Origin: Prochlorococcus sp. AG-418-O03
GTDB taxonomy: Bacteria; Cyanobacteriota; Cyanobacteriia; PCC-6307; Cyanobiaceae
Length of the DNA: 64,000 bases
Reading direction: 5' to 3'
Assembly (NCBI GenBank): GCA_003213855.1
Contig: QCMJ01000002.1
Span: 103,060 to 167,059 of the forward strand
The position numbers were made by a program, and so were the translations under genes. Shown here piece by piece: positions 1 through 9,045 of this stretch. The notes below the pieces were generated by a model. That model was not told the DNA's origin. It saw only the letters and a list, made by a program, of their open reading frames with translations, and ran no database searches. Positions within the stretch are counted from its first letter, which is position 1; each line of letters begins with the position of its first letter.

Positions 1-282
1 ATGGGCTATCAAAAAAGCAAGAGTAGTCTTACCTAAACCAGGCTGTCCATATAAAAGAGTATGCTCCATCGATTCTTTTCTAAAAATTGAAGCATCTATA
101 GCTATTCTTAAAGAAGATTTAAGTTTTTCTTGGCCAATAAATTCGTTTAAAGTAAGAGGCCTCGCTAAGTTCAGATTTTTATTTCTCTTTTCTTCTGGAA
201 TTATTTTTGAATCAATTAGCCTAAGCTCTTTTTTACGAAGAGAAAAGTCATTATCGCCTACATTGGAAGAAATTATTGCCAT
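1..282 (-). CDS. ruvB: Holliday junction branch-migration ATPase RuvB (5' part only)
   Basis: An open minus-strand frame starts at an ATG at 280-282 and continues past the window edge, giving the first 94 residues of RuvB. The visible part ends in a Walker A motif, [13 protein letters not shown], preceded by the RuvB-like segment [15 protein letters not shown]. RuvB is the hexameric AAA+ motor that, with RuvA, drives branch migration of Holliday junctions. The Walker B, sensor and winged-helix regions lie outside the window. The gene diverges from smpB across about 52 bases. The identity is firm despite truncation, which here is only the window boundary. Confidence 0.93.
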   Translation of the reverse strand, partial: MAIISSNVGDNDFSLRKKELRLIDSKIIPEEKRNKNLNLARPLTLNEFIGQEKLKSSLRIAIDASIFRKESMEHTLLYGQPGLGKTTLAFLIAH

Positions 283-334
283 AATAAAAGGTTAATTGCA
301 ATTGTTCTGAGTAGAAAGATTTTTTATAACTAAA

Positions 335-829
335 ATGGCAAAAAATTCAAACAAAATTAAAAAGAATACTATTAAAGAAAATAATTTTAAACTTTTAGCG
401 GAGAATAGATATGCAAAATTTCAATATGCAATATCTGAAACAATCGAAGCTGGAATTGAACTTTTAGGGACAGAAGTAAAGTCCATTAGAAACGGAAAAG
501 CAAATTTAAGAGATGGGTACTGTTCATTTAGAGATGGTGAGATCTTATTATTAAATGTTCACATTTCACCACATAAAAATGTAGGTTCTTTCTTTAACCA
601 TGATCCATTAAGAAATAGAAAGTTGCTTCTACATAAAAAAGAAATAATCAAAATGAAATCCAATACTGAAAAAAAAGGAATGACTATTGTTCCATTATCT
701 CTTTATTTAAAAGGCTCATGGATAAAACTAACTATTGGAGTCGGCAAAGGGAAAAAATTACATGACAAACGCCAAGATGAAAAACAAAAAAGTATAAAAA
801 AAGAAATCAACTCTGCGCTAAAAAGGTAA
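335..829 (+). CDS. smpB: SsrA-binding protein SmpB
   Basis: The 164-residue product has the SmpB beta-barrel core: near residues 20-50 '[20 protein letters not shown]', then [19 protein letters not shown] and HISPHKN. The lysine-rich tail, including [10 protein letters not shown], matches the segment that enters the decoding centre. SmpB binds tmRNA and delivers it to stalled ribosomes for trans-translation, so that incomplete proteins are tagged for Clp proteases; clpP and clpX are also in this window. Length is normal for the family. The tmRNA gene itself is not here. The gene faces a small minus-strand ORF across 24 bases. Confidence 0.95.
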   Translation: MAKNSNKIKKNTIKENNFKLLAENRYAKFQYAISETIEAGIELLGTEVKSIRNGKANLRDGYCSFRDGEILLLNVHISPHKNVGSFFNHDPLRNRKLLLHKKEIIKMKSNTEKKGMTIVPLSLYLKGSWIKLTIGVGKGKKLHDKRQDEKQKSIKKEINSALKR

Positions 830-853
830 AATTATCATCCAGAATAATTGTAA

Positions 854-1102
854 CTATGAATCTAAACTTACTGAACTTGGAGGTGGGGAAGGATCTGGAT
901 CTGCAATTAACATATGCTGTAAGACTGTTTCAGGCCTCTCACTATCTCTCCAGCGTATTTTGTATGCAGGCATTTTTGTACCTCTACTTGTAGTTTGCTC
1001 TACTGGCTCAATAACCCATCCTCGTCTTGAACGGCCCTGAGGATTTCTTTTTACTACTGCATCCGCGTGTTTGAAACGGAAACCAACACGTTCACCACTC
1101 AT
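854..1102 (-). CDS. small conserved-type protein of unknown function, 82 aa
   Basis: The ORF opens with ATG and encodes a basic, arginine- and tryptophan-containing N-terminal two thirds (MSGERVGFRFKHADAVVK, then RRGWVIEPVE and YKIRWRDSERPE) and a proline/serine-rich tail. The beta-strand-like spacing suggests a small barrel such as an SH3-like fold, but this is only inference. I do not recognise the family. It sits 28 bases downstream of lysS on the same strand and is probably co-transcribed with it. Amino-acid use is unlike a shadow ORF, and no other long frame competes for this stretch, so I take it as a real gene. Confidence 0.72.
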   Translation of the reverse strand: MSGERVGFRFKHADAVVKRNPQGRSRRGWVIEPVEQTTSRGTKMPAYKIRWRDSERPETVLQHMLIADPDPSPPPSSVSLDS

Positions 1103-1130
1103 TTAAAAATTTCGTATTGGATTGATTAAT

Positions 1131-2669
1131 CTATTTTACTTCATTCAAGGGTAATTTTTCACTTTTTTTGGAAGTTATTTCTGGTTTTAACAATGGGAAT
1201 GGGATTACATCTCTAATTGATGCGCTATCAGTAATTAACATAATTAGCCTATCAATGCCAATACCTAATCCTCCAGTAGGCGGCATGCCAATCTCTAAAG
1301 CATTCAAGAAATCTTCATCTATGCAGTGAGCCTCAAGATCTCCTTCATCTCTAAGAGATTGCTGTAATTGCATTCTTTCTCTTTGATCTACAGGGTCTAT
1401 CAATTCACTAAACGCATTTGCTAGCTCGCGACCAACAATGAATAATTCAAATCTCTGAACCATTTCTTTATTATCAAGATGAGGCCTAGCTAAAGGAGAA
1501 ATTTCAACAGGATAATCGATAACAAAAGTGGGTTCGATAAGTTTTGATTCTACTTTTTGCTCGAAAACCTCATTTAAAAGTCTTCCTATAGTATTAACTT
1601 TATTAGATAAATCAACATTTATACTTTTAACGGCTTGTTTTGCTGCTTGAAAGTCTCCACTGAAAGAATCAAAATCAATCCCTGTATATTTTTTGACAAT
1701 ATCTTTCATGGATATTCTCGTCCAAGGTTTAGAAAAATCAATTTCTTTGTTTTGATAATTTATAATTAAAGAACCACATGCATCAGCTACAATATCTTTT
1801 ATCAATTCTTCTGTTAAATTCATCATATCGACATAGTCAGAAAAGGCTTGATAAATTTCAACTGAGGTAAATTCTGGATTATGTCTTGTACTTATCCCCT
1901 CATTACGGAAAATTCTTCCCAATTCATATACTTTCTCAAATCCTCCAACAACCATTCTTTTTAAATGTAATTCTGTAGCTATTCTTAGATATAGCGGAAT
2001 ATCTAATGTATTGTGATGAGTTATAAATGGTCTTGCTTCAGCACCGCCAGCTTCAGATTGTAGAATTGGAGTCTCTATCTCTAAAAAATTTCTATTATCT
2101 AACCATTTTCTTATAAAACTAATACATTTTGCTCTTGTTTTAAATACATTTTTAGAGTGAGGATTGACTATTAAATCTAGATAACGTTGTCTATATCTTT
2201 TTTCAATATCAGTCAATCCATGCCATTTATCTGGCAAAGGTTGTAATGATTTGGATAACATTTCCCATTTTTCTACTTTAATAGAAAGCTCACCTTTATT
2301 TGTTTTTTTAATAGTTCCGTATACGCCTATCCAATCACCAATATCTACTATTTCCTTGATATCTTCAAAAGAAAGTAATTTTTGTTTTTCTAAATTTAAG
2401 TTAATAATCTTTTTATCTAGATAAAGCTGAATCTGACCATCTTGATCGCTTATTGTGAAAAAGGCAATTTTACCCATTACCCTTTTTGCCATAACTCTTC
2501 CAGCAATAGAAACACTGAAGTCTTCCTCTTGACCATTTTCTAAATAATCAAATTTCTGAATAATAAATTTTGTAGTATTTGAAACCCTAAAACTCTGAGC
2601 GTAAGAAGCAAATCCTTTGCTAACGAGTGAATTAGCTTTTTGTAAGCGTGCTTCTTTTATTTCAGACAA
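1131..2669 (-). CDS. lysS: lysyl-tRNA synthetase, class II
   Basis: The 512-residue protein charges tRNA-Lys. An N-terminal OB-fold anticodon-binding domain (about residues 50-150, with [19 protein letters not shown]) is followed by the class II catalytic core. Motif 2 is seen as [18 protein letters not shown] and motif 3 as [14 protein letters not shown] near the end; [13 protein letters not shown] is typical of LysRS. Translation appears to start at TTG (2667-2669), because the next in-frame methionine lies inside the OB fold. There is no clear Shine-Dalgarno sequence. The gene lies about 50 bases downstream of rpaB on the same strand. Confidence 0.96.
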   Translation of the reverse strand: MSEIKEARLQKANSLVSKGFASYAQSFRVSNTTKFIIQKFDYLENGQEEDFSVSIAGRVMAKRVMGKIAFFTISDQDGQIQLYLDKKIINLNLEKQKLLSFEDIKEIVDIGDWIGVYGTIKKTNKGELSIKVEKWEMLSKSLQPLPDKWHGLTDIEKRYRQRYLDLIVNPHSKNVFKTRAKCISFIRKWLDNRNFLEIETPILQSEAGGAEARPFITHHNTLDIPLYLRIATELHLKRMVVGGFEKVYELGRIFRNEGISTRHNPEFTSVEIYQAFSDYVDMMNLTEELIKDIVADACGSLIINYQNKEIDFSKPWTRISMKDIVKKYTGIDFDSFSGDFQAAKQAVKSINVDLSNKVNTIGRLLNEVFEQKVESKLIEPTFVIDYPVEISPLARPHLDNKEMVQRFELFIVGRELANAFSELIDPVDQRERMQLQQSLRDEGDLEAHCIDEDFLNALEIGMPPTGGLGIGIDRLIMLITDSASIRDVIPFPLLKPEITSKKSEKLPLNEVK

Positions 2670-2719
2670 AATTTATTTTAATATATTTGTTTTATTTAAT
2701 AAAATTATCAGACTATGGC

Positions 2720-3466
2720 TCAACTTGCCAAAGATGTTGCTGTTTCACCAACTCTCTGAGAAGCGTAACCAATTCCTCTAACAGTTAATATTAATTCTGG
2801 ATTTCTTGGATCTGGTTCTAATTTACCTCTTAATCTAGCTACATATACATCTACAACTCTTAAATCTGCGGCTCTTCGAGGAGGATACCCCCATAGCTGT
2901 TCTAAAATTTCTGCTCTCGGGACAACCTTTCCAGGCTCATCAAACAATAATTCTAGGAGACTAAATTCAGTATAAGTTAGGCTAATTCTATCTCCTGCTC
3001 TTGAAACTTGTCTGCGATTAGTATCAACAACTAAACTTCCAAATTTCATGACTCCTTTGCCTGAAGGAACTTCTTTAGTTTCCGTAACCGATACAGTTGG
3101 GCCCATTCTTCTCAAAATGGTAGCTATTCTAGCCTCTAACTCTTTTGGGCTAAATGGTTTTGATAAGTAATCATCAGCCCCTAAATCCAAACCTGCAACT
3201 CTCTCTGAAATAGCCTCTAAAGCTGTTAAGAATATTATTGGAACTACTGATTCAGCTCTTATTCTTCTACAAACAGCAAATCCATCCATTTTTGGAAGCA
3301 TAACATCAAGAACTATCAAATCTGGGGAATCCCTGTGAAAAGACTCAAGAGCTTCTTCGCCGTTAGTGGCTGAATACACTTGATATCCTGCTAGTTGAAG
3401 CCTCGTAACTAATACCTTCAAAACTGCTGGTTCATCATCAACAACTAAAATTCTTGCTTTTGACAT
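2720..3466 (-). CDS. rpaB: OmpR-family response regulator, RpaB type
   Basis: The 248-residue regulator has an N-terminal receiver domain with acidic pocket D10/D11, phospho-acceptor D54 in LIVLDVMLPKMDG, T81 and K103, and a C-terminal OmpR/PhoB winged helix (about 145-240) with ADLRVVDVYVARLRGKL and ELILTVRGIGY. The GLDLGADDYLSKPFSPKELE segment and the C-terminal domain resemble cyanobacterial RpaB (Ycf27) more than RpaA. RpaB is known to control high-light and redox-responsive genes, with a cognate kinase encoded elsewhere. The paralogue assignment is from memory of the family, so the symbol is less certain than the class. Confidence 0.88.
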   Translation of the reverse strand: MSKARILVVDDEPAVLKVLVTRLQLAGYQVYSATNGEEALESFHRDSPDLIVLDVMLPKMDGFAVCRRIRAESVVPIIFLTALEAISERVAGLDLGADDYLSKPFSPKELEARIATILRRMGPTVSVTETKEVPSGKGVMKFGSLVVDTNRRQVSRAGDRISLTYTEFSLLELLFDEPGKVVPRAEILEQLWGYPPRRAADLRVVDVYVARLRGKLEPDPRNPELILTVRGIGYASQRVGETATSLAS

Positions 3467-3598
3467 AGTTTAAAAAGATTTCTCGATATTTCAAAGCAAA
3501 GAACTATTGCATTGAATATTTATTCTAACAATTAAAAATATAACATTACGAACCCTCAAAGAGATATTCCTAAGGTTTATAAAATTTTTAAATGATTT

Positions 3599-3618
3599 GA
3601 AAATATATATATATTTTC
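3599..3618. repeat. 20-base perfect AT palindrome
   Basis: The sequence GAAAATATATATATATTTTC reads the same on both strands. Flanking TTT and AAA runs could extend the pairing with a small bulge. It could be a cruciform or RNA hairpin, or simply low-complexity AT sequence upstream of rpaB. Confidence 0.6.
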
Positions 3619-3626
3619 TCAAACAC

Positions 3627-3644
3627 TTTTGCCTCTTGGCAAAA
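3627..3644 (-). terminator. hairpin just after mreD (possible terminator or processing site)
   Basis: A perfect 7-base-pair stem, TTTTGCC / GGCAAAA, with a 4-base loop lies 5 bases beyond the mreD stop. It is one of the few GC-containing stems in the window. On the minus strand the following bases are GTGTTTGAG rather than a clean U-run, so it is not a textbook intrinsic terminator; it may instead stabilise the mRNA end. Confidence 0.4.
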
Positions 3645-3648
3645 TTTA

Positions 3649-4167
3649 TTATTGTATTTTTCTTCTTGAAAATTTAAACATTCTTAAAAGTTGGGAGCAA
3701 ATAAAGGGGGCAAGAAAACCTGTCAAAAAAACTTCCGCTAAAATATTTTTAATACTGGGAATCAACAATAAAGAATTACTATCTGAAAAAGATCTAAACA
3801 AAATTTGTAAAAAATAAAGTGTTCCACAGAAAAAACTTCCTAAAGAACATATTAAACCATACCTGAAATGCCCCAACAAAATATCACTATGTAATTTAAT
3901 TCTTCCAAACAAAAAACCACAAAAAATTAAGCCCGGTACTTGAGTAAAACTTTCACTTAAAGTTAGAGAATCTAAGATTAGACCTAAAAACAAACCAAAT
4001 ATTAATCCATTGATTGATCCATTAATCATTGACCAAGGCAATAACCAAAATAATGGCCAATATGGCTGAACACCTAAAAATCCAAGCCAATTAGGGTGCC
4101 ACAAAAAAATAATTGGGATAAAAATAAAGCTTATTATGAATAAATTGTTTTTAAAAAATTTATTCAT
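3649..4167 (-). CDS. mreD: rod-shape determining protein MreD
   Basis: A short hydrophobic protein of about 172 residues with some five membrane segments, including the typical motif MINGSINGLIFGLFLGLILDS. I place the start at the ATG at 4165-4167, whose A is the last base of the mreC stop (TAATG). An upstream in-frame ATG at 4197 would overlap mreC by 31 bases and adds a non-hydrophobic extension. MreD is the membrane partner of MreC and MreB in the elongasome guiding lateral wall synthesis. Sequence conservation is low in this family, so position after mreC is an important part of the call. Confidence 0.85.
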   Translation of the reverse strand: MNKFFKNNLFIISFIFIPIIFLWHPNWLGFLGVQPYWPLFWLLPWSMINGSINGLIFGLFLGLILDSLTLSESFTQVPGLIFCGFLFGRIKLHSDILLGHFRYGLICSLGSFFCGTLYFLQILFRSFSDSNSLLLIPSIKNILAEVFLTGFLAPFICSQLLRMFKFSRRKIQ

Positions 4168-4916
4168 TAAATATTTACTTTTAAAATTTGTACCCAATCA
4201 ATTACATGAGGTTTTGCTAAAAGTGAAATTTTTGCTGTTTTTTTTGATTTCAATGTCTCATCTACAGATTGGACAATACCAATAGGGATATTTGGAGGCA
4301 ATAACGTACTTGCAGGAGATGATGATACAAAATCTCCGACTTTAATATCAGCATCTTTTGAATAAAGTATTAGGCTAGGATAATCATCTCCTAAACCGAC
4401 GAGTAATCCATTGATTTGAATTCTATCCACCCAAACGCCTAACTTACTTTCTGGAGAAGTTATTAAAGTTACCGATGAAGTGAATAAAGAAGTATTCTTT
4501 ACTCTGCCTAATAATCCACCAGGACCAATCACTACATTACCAATTTCTACTCCATCCTTTGAACCTTTGTTTAAAATTATTTGTCTCCACCAACTACCTG
4601 TTTTTCTCGAAATAACTGCAGCTGAAATATGTTCATCATTAGATAATTCTTGAAGAGATAAGATTTGTCGCAACCTTATATTATCTTTTTTAAGAAGATT
4701 TAACTTTATTAAATATTCTTGGTTAATACTCTCAAGAACAATTTCTTTTTGAAATTGACCAGGCCAAAAAGGTTTTGAAATAACATAATAAAAATCTTTA
4801 TAAAAAGCTCCTTTTGATAGTCTTACAAAAACCAAAAATAAAAAAATTGCAAAAAAAAGCCAATTTTTCTTTTTATGCCACCAACGATTAGTAGAAATTC
4901 GTCGGATACCTAACAT
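4167..4916 (-). CDS. mreC: rod-shape determining protein MreC
   Basis: A 249-residue protein with a short cytoplasmic N terminus, one membrane anchor (about residues 18-33, LLFFAIFLFLVFVRLS-like), a coiled coil, and the periplasmic beta-domain. The conserved MreC features VISRKTGSWWRQIILNKGS, GVEIGNVVIGPGGLLGRV and TSPESKLGVWVDR are all present. MreC links MreB filaments inside the cell to the wall-synthesis enzymes outside. It sits 4 bases after mreB and shares a stop/start base with mreD, so the three genes form one transcription unit. Confidence 0.94.
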   Translation of the reverse strand: MLGIRRISTNRWWHKKKNWLFFAIFLFLVFVRLSKGAFYKDFYYVISKPFWPGQFQKEIVLESINQEYLIKLNLLKKDNIRLRQILSLQELSNDEHISAAVISRKTGSWWRQIILNKGSKDGVEIGNVVIGPGGLLGRVKNTSLFTSSVTLITSPESKLGVWVDRIQINGLLVGLGDDYPSLILYSKDADIKVGDFVSSSPASTLLPPNIPIGIVQSVDETLKSKKTAKISLLAKPHVIDWVQILKVNI

Positions 4917-4920
4917 AACA

Positions 4921-5973
4921 TTAATCTCTTATGGCATTCCTTATAAAGTCGGGAGTGTCAACAACTCTTTTGAGTTTTTTAAAATCATCCAACACCTCTC
5001 CACAACCATTCACTACACAAAGCAATGGGTCTTCTGCTATGTGAGTAAAAATTCCTGTTTCATCGCTCAATAAATCATTAATGCCTCTCACTAAAGCTCC
5101 ACCACCTGCGAGCATAATCCCCCTATCAACTATATCTGCAGCAAGTTCAGGAGGGGTTCGCTCTAAAGTTCTTTTTACAGCTTCGACTATTTTGCTAAGT
5201 GTTTCAGCCATGGCTTCTCTTATTTCTCCTGATGACAAAGTGACTGACCTAGGTAGACCAGATAAAAGATGTAAACCTCTAACTTCTAAAGTAGTTTTAT
5301 CAAAATCATCATCTGGAAATGCAGATCCAATTTTAATCTTTATATCTTCTGCAGTTCTCTCTCCAACAACTAAATTGTGAACTTTTTTAAGATATAAAGC
5401 AATTGACTCATTTATTTCATCGCCTGCTATTCGAACAGATTCACTCAAAACAGTTCCACCTAAACTTAATACTGCAACTTCAGTAGTGCCTCCACCAATA
5501 TCAACAATCATTGTTCCAATTGGATCAGTTACTGGCAATGATGCTCCTATTGCTGCTGCGACAGGTTCATCAATTAAATGAACTTCTCTAGCTCCGGCTA
5601 ATCCAGCTTCTCTTACTGCTCTTCGCTCAACACTAGTAACTCCACTTGGAATACCAATCACTATTCTTGGGGCTACTATCCCCTTGCCTTCATTACATTT
5701 TTGAATAAATGTTTTTATCATTTGTTCTGCAGCATCAAAATCTGCGATAACCCCATCTCTTAGTGGTCTTACGGCTCTTATATTGCCAGGGGTCCTTCCA
5801 AGCATTAACTTTGCTTCTTTCCCAACAGCTAGTGGAATTCCTTCTTCTAAATCCATAGCTACCACTGAAGGCTCTTGTAAAACAACGCCTTTTCCTGATA
5901 CGTGTATAAGAGTATTGGCCGTTCCCAAATCTATGCCAATATCTCGAGAAAATTTAAATCTGTTAAAAATCAC
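4921..5973 (-). CDS. mreB: rod-shape determining actin homologue MreB
   Basis: The 350-residue product has all actin-fold nucleotide motifs: phosphate 1 [15 protein letters not shown], phosphate 2 [15 protein letters not shown] and the adenosine motif [12 protein letters not shown]. The N terminus ([11 protein letters not shown]) carries basic and aromatic residues that suit membrane contact. MreB filaments organise lateral wall growth. The start is GTG (5971-5973). It is the first gene of mreBCD and diverges from ssb. Conserved length, with no truncation. Confidence 0.97.
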   Translation of the reverse strand: MIFNRFKFSRDIGIDLGTANTLIHVSGKGVVLQEPSVVAMDLEEGIPLAVGKEAKLMLGRTPGNIRAVRPLRDGVIADFDAAEQMIKTFIQKCNEGKGIVAPRIVIGIPSGVTSVERRAVREAGLAGAREVHLIDEPVAAAIGASLPVTDPIGTMIVDIGGGTTEVAVLSLGGTVLSESVRIAGDEINESIALYLKKVHNLVVGERTAEDIKIKIGSAFPDDDFDKTTLEVRGLHLLSGLPRSVTLSSGEIREAMAETLSKIVEAVKRTLERTPPELAADIVDRGIMLAGGGALVRGINDLLSDETGIFTHIAEDPLLCVVNGCGEVLDDFKKLKRVVDTPDFIRNAIRD

Positions 5974-6107
5974 AATAAGAATTTCTTTTTATAAATAATA
6001 TATCCATTTTTTGATAAGCTCTCGGAATTTTGTCGTTTAGTTATGAATAGCACTTAAAACTTTGAGCAGAACCAAGAAATATGAGTAGTATAAAAAAAAA
6101 AAAAATT
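5974..6107. promoter_or_regulatory. divergent mreB / ssb upstream region
   Basis: About 134 bases separate the mreB start and the preferred ssb start, on opposite strands, so promoters for both should lie here. The sequence is AT-rich with several TATAAT-like hexamers on each strand and I cannot choose among them. A run of 14 A residues at 6092-6105 lies immediately before the ssb start. Confidence 0.45.
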
Positions 6108-6479
6108 ATGGAAATTAACACTATTAACCTTGTTGGCAGAGCAGGAAGAGAACCAGATGTCAGATATTTCGAATCAGGAAGTATTGTGGCGAATTTCGCA
6201 ATTGCAGTTAACAGAAGAAGCAGAGATGAAGAGCCAGATTGGTTTAATCTAGAAATATGGGGCAAGCAAGCACAAATAGCCGCAGATTATGTAAAAAAAG
6301 GATCATTAATTGGAATTACAGGAAGTTTTAAAATTGATAGTTGGAAAGATAAAAATACTGGAGAAGATAGATATAAACCAGTTGTTAGAGTAGATAGATT
6401 AAACTTACTAGGCTCACGAAAAGAGTCTGATAATAATCAATATTCCAACAGCAATAACTCAAGTGAAATTCCTTTCTAA
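6108..6479 (+). CDS. ssb: single-stranded DNA-binding protein
   Basis: A 123-residue SSB with one OB fold (about residues 1-100): INTINLVGRAGREPDVRYFE, FAIAVNRRSRDEEPDWFNLE, then GKQAQIAADYVKKGSLIGI. The tail is short, serine/asparagine-rich and ends SSEIPF, the acidic-tip-like Pro-Phe end that recruits replication and repair partners. I prefer the ATG at 6108, where homology begins; an in-frame ATG at 6081 would add MSSIKKKKI through the 14-A tract. The last four bases overlap the convergent DedA gene. Confidence 0.93.
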   Translation: MEINTINLVGRAGREPDVRYFESGSIVANFAIAVNRRSRDEEPDWFNLEIWGKQAQIAADYVKKGSLIGITGSFKIDSWKDKNTGEDRYKPVVRVDRLNLLGSRKESDNNQYSNSNNSSEIPF

Positions 6480-7135
6480 GCTTTATTTTTTTTTAAAAAT
6501 CTAATAAGCATTTTTATAAAAAAATATAAAAAAATTAAAATTAAAATTGGCTTTACAACATATTTTATTTGATCTAAATAAGTTTCAATGATTAGATAGT
6601 TTTCACCAAATAAGTATCCTGAATAAGTGAGAAGTGCTACCCATATCAAGCTCCCTAAAGTAGTCCAAAGCAAAAATTTTCTTAATGGCATAAGTTCTAT
6701 GCCAGCGGGAACTGAAATTAAAGTTCTTATGCCTGGTACTAATCGACCCCAAAAAACCAGAGAAACTCCATATTTATCAAACCACCTTTTACTTTTATTT
6801 AAATCATTAGAAGAAATCCCCAGATATTTTCCCTTTTTATCTAGAAAATTTGAAAGTCTTTTTTCATTTACTAATCTACCTAAATAATACCAAGGCAATG
6901 ATCCTAGAATAGTTCCAAATAATCCCCAAAAAACTAAAATATAGAAGTTTAATTTTTGTTGATAAACAAAAAAACCACCTAATGGCATTATTATTTCCGA
7001 AGGGATTGGGGGGATTATATTTTCTAAAAACATTGCCAGACAAATAGTAAGATATGCAATAGTTGAATTTTTTTCAACAGCCAAACTAATGTAATCAGGA
7101 ATTGAAGTAAGAAAATTTACAAAAATTAAACTCAA
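6476..7135 (-). CDS. DedA / SNARE-associated family membrane protein
   Basis: A 219-residue multi-spanning protein with family signatures FLENIIPPIPSEIIMPLGGF, the re-entrant acidic/glycine segment, and KYGVSLVFWGRLVPGIRTLIS with PAGIELMP following. DedA proteins are proton-coupled lipid-handling transporters; members are linked to undecaprenyl-phosphate or phospholipid flipping. The substrate cannot be told from sequence. The start is TTG (7133-7135), two bases after the ahcY stop, so it is probably read from the ahcY transcript. The C-terminal 30 residues are hydrophobic then lysine-rich. Confidence 0.88.
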   Translation of the reverse strand: MSLIFVNFLTSIPDYISLAVEKNSTIAYLTICLAMFLENIIPPIPSEIIMPLGGFFVYQQKLNFYILVFWGLFGTILGSLPWYYLGRLVNEKRLSNFLDKKGKYLGISSNDLNKSKRWFDKYGVSLVFWGRLVPGIRTLISVPAGIELMPLRKFLLWTTLGSLIWVALLTYSGYLFGENYLIIETYLDQIKYVVKPILILIFLYFFIKMLIRFLKKNKA

Positions 7136-7137
7136 TC

Positions 7138-8556
7138 TTAGTATCTATAAAGTTCTGGTTTATAAGGTCCATCAACAGATACATTAATATAATCAGCCTG
7201 TTCTTTAGTTAATTTTGTTAATTTTGCACCAATTTTATCTAAATGTAATCTAGCTACCATTTCATCTAGGTGTTTTGGTAAAACATAAACCTCTTTCGCA
7301 TATTGCTCTGACTTATTGAAAAGTTCGATTTGAGCTAATACTTGATTAGTAAAAGAGTTACTCATAACAAAACTTGGGTGACCAGTGGCACAGCCTAAAT
7401 TGACTAATCTACCTTCAGCTAAAAGAATAATTTTGTTTCCACTAGGTAGAGTTATGTGATCAACTTGCGGCTTAATATTTTCCCAATGATAATTTTTTAA
7501 TGAAGCTACATCAATTTCATTATCGAAATGTCCAATATTACAAACTATGGCCTCATCCTTCATCTTGAGAAGATTTTCATGAGTTATAACCTGATAGTTT
7601 CCTGTAGCCGTAACAAAAATATCTATATCTTTCACAACATCATCTAGCGTAACAACGCTAAAACCTTCCATTGCTGCTTGAAGAGCACAAATTGGATCGA
7701 CTTCAGCAACTTTTACGATTGCGCCAAGTCCACGCAATGACTGGGCTGAACCCTTACCTACATCTCCAAAACCCATTACTAAAGCGACCTTCCCAGCAAT
7801 CATCACATCAGTTGCACGCTTTATACTATCAACTAAAGATTCGCGGCAACCATATAAATTATCAAATTTACTCTTAGTTACTGAATCATTAACGTTAATA
7901 GCAGGGAAAGGTAAAGCATTTTGCTTTTGCAGTTGATAAAGTCTTGCAACTCCCGTTGTAGTTTCTTCAGTGACACCAATAATATTACTCTTAATTCTAG
8001 AATAGAAGTCGCTATCATTTTTCAACTTAGACTTAATAGAATTAAATAAGGCAATTTCTTCTTCGTTACCGGGATTATCTAAAACAGATAAATCTTTTTC
8101 TGCTTTACTACCGAGTATTAATAAGCCAGTTGCATCTCCCCCATCATCAAGAATCATATTTGGTGAATCTGAACCCCAATCAAGGATAAAGTGGGTATAT
8201 TGCCAATATTCATCAAGAGTCTCACCTTTTTTTGCGTATACAGAAATTCCTTGATCTGCGATAGCTGCAGCCGCATGATCTTGAGTTGAAAAAATATTGC
8301 ATGAAGCCCATTTGACTTCTGCACCAAGATCAACAAGAGTTTCTATTAAGACTGCTGTCTGAATAGTCATATGAAGACTTCCAGCTATTTTTGCACCTTT
8401 TAGTGGCTTGTCAGATTGATATTTTTCTCTAAGTGCCATTAGTCCGGGCATTTCTGTTTCGGCAATTTTAATTTCTTTACGACCAAAATCTGATAAAGAA
8501 ATGTCGGCAATTACGTAATTAGGTGTAGAGGTTTTAACTGAATTTGCGATAACCAT
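7138..8556 (-). CDS. ahcY: adenosylhomocysteinase
   Basis: The 472-residue enzyme hydrolyses S-adenosylhomocysteine to adenosine and homocysteine, keeping methyltransferases free of product inhibition. Visible features: substrate region [15 protein letters not shown] and [13 protein letters not shown], Rossmann motif [19 protein letters not shown], and the family's conserved C terminus YKPELYRY. It carries the insertion found in the long bacterial form, around [17 protein letters not shown]. The start is ATG, 39 bases from the divergent tsaE. Length and motifs are intact. Confidence 0.97.
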   Translation of the reverse strand: MVIANSVKTSTPNYVIADISLSDFGRKEIKIAETEMPGLMALREKYQSDKPLKGAKIAGSLHMTIQTAVLIETLVDLGAEVKWASCNIFSTQDHAAAAIADQGISVYAKKGETLDEYWQYTHFILDWGSDSPNMILDDGGDATGLLILGSKAEKDLSVLDNPGNEEEIALFNSIKSKLKNDSDFYSRIKSNIIGVTEETTTGVARLYQLQKQNALPFPAINVNDSVTKSKFDNLYGCRESLVDSIKRATDVMIAGKVALVMGFGDVGKGSAQSLRGLGAIVKVAEVDPICALQAAMEGFSVVTLDDVVKDIDIFVTATGNYQVITHENLLKMKDEAIVCNIGHFDNEIDVASLKNYHWENIKPQVDHITLPSGNKIILLAEGRLVNLGCATGHPSFVMSNSFTNQVLAQIELFNKSEQYAKEVYVLPKHLDEMVARLHLDKIGAKLTKLTKEQADYINVSVDGPYKPELYRY

Positions 8557-8595
8557 ATCTAGTAAATACTTTTTCTATTAAACTATAAATGATTT

Positions 8596-9045
8596 TTGCA
8601 TTTTTTTGTGTTTGTTGAGAATTTAAAAGAGACTTTAAATTTAGGAAAAAAACTCTCACACAAATTAAATCCCCAATCAATTGTTTTGTTACAGGGACCA
8701 ATTGGGGCTGGGAAAACTTCATTTGTTCAAGGGATTGCTAATGGCTTGTCAATCTCTGAGGACATTACAAGCCCTACATTTGCTTTGTCGCATCACTATA
8801 ACTCTGGAAGAATTCCACTAATTCACCTTGATTTATACAGGTTAGAGAATAGTTCTTCAGCAAAAGAAGTTTTTTTTTCAGAAGAAGAAGAGGCAATACA
8901 AAGACAAGCTATTTTAGTTATTGAATGGCCAGAATTTATAGAACCAGTTATTGATAATTTTTGGAAAATAGAAATTAGTTACGCGAAAAATTATGGAAGG
9001 AACTACGAAATAAGAGATCCCAAAAATTTATTAACCTTCTCATAA
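8596..9045 (+). CDS. tsaE: tRNA threonylcarbamoyladenosine synthesis ATPase TsaE
   Basis: A 149-residue P-loop protein of the TsaE/YjeE family with Walker A LLQGPIGAGKTSFVQGI, switch region SPTFALSHHY, LIHLDLYRLE and Walker B-like ILVIEWPEF. It acts with TsaB, TsaD and TsaC in making t6A37 of ANN-decoding tRNAs. There is no suitable ATG; TTG at 8596 gives a normal N terminus. The last 43 bases overlap the tail of the convergent sugar kinase gene. Only 39 bases separate it from ahcY, so the two divergent promoters must share sequence. Confidence 0.92.
   Translation: MHFFVFVENLKETLNLGKKLSHKLNPQSIVLLQGPIGAGKTSFVQGIANGLSISEDITSPTFALSHHYNSGRIPLIHLDLYRLENSSSAKEVFFSEEEEAIQRQAILVIEWPEFIEPVIDNFWKIEISYAKNYGRNYEIRDPKNLLTFS

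Larger units (their letters stand above)
3467..3648. other. 182-base intergenic region between mreD and rpaB
   Basis: This is the longest gap in the window. It lies between mreD and rpaB, both on the minus strand, and has no plausible coding frame; the plus-strand frame crossing it is the mreD shadow. It holds two adjacent inverted repeats, listed separately, and very AT-rich sequence on the rpaB side. It probably contains the end of the mre transcript and the rpaB promoter. Confidence 0.6.

Noticed and set aside
830..853. Bidirectional terminator between smpB and the small ORF
   Set aside because: AATTAT / ATAATT can pair but the stem is only six A-T pairs with no T-run; likely chance.
3629..3817. 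Plus-strand frame of 62 codons opposite mreD
   Set aside because: Shadow of mreD; its start lies in the hairpin region and its composition is the reverse of a membrane protein.
5081..5380. Plus-strand frame of 99 codons inside mreB
   Set aside because: Antisense to the highly conserved mreB; no homology pattern of its own.
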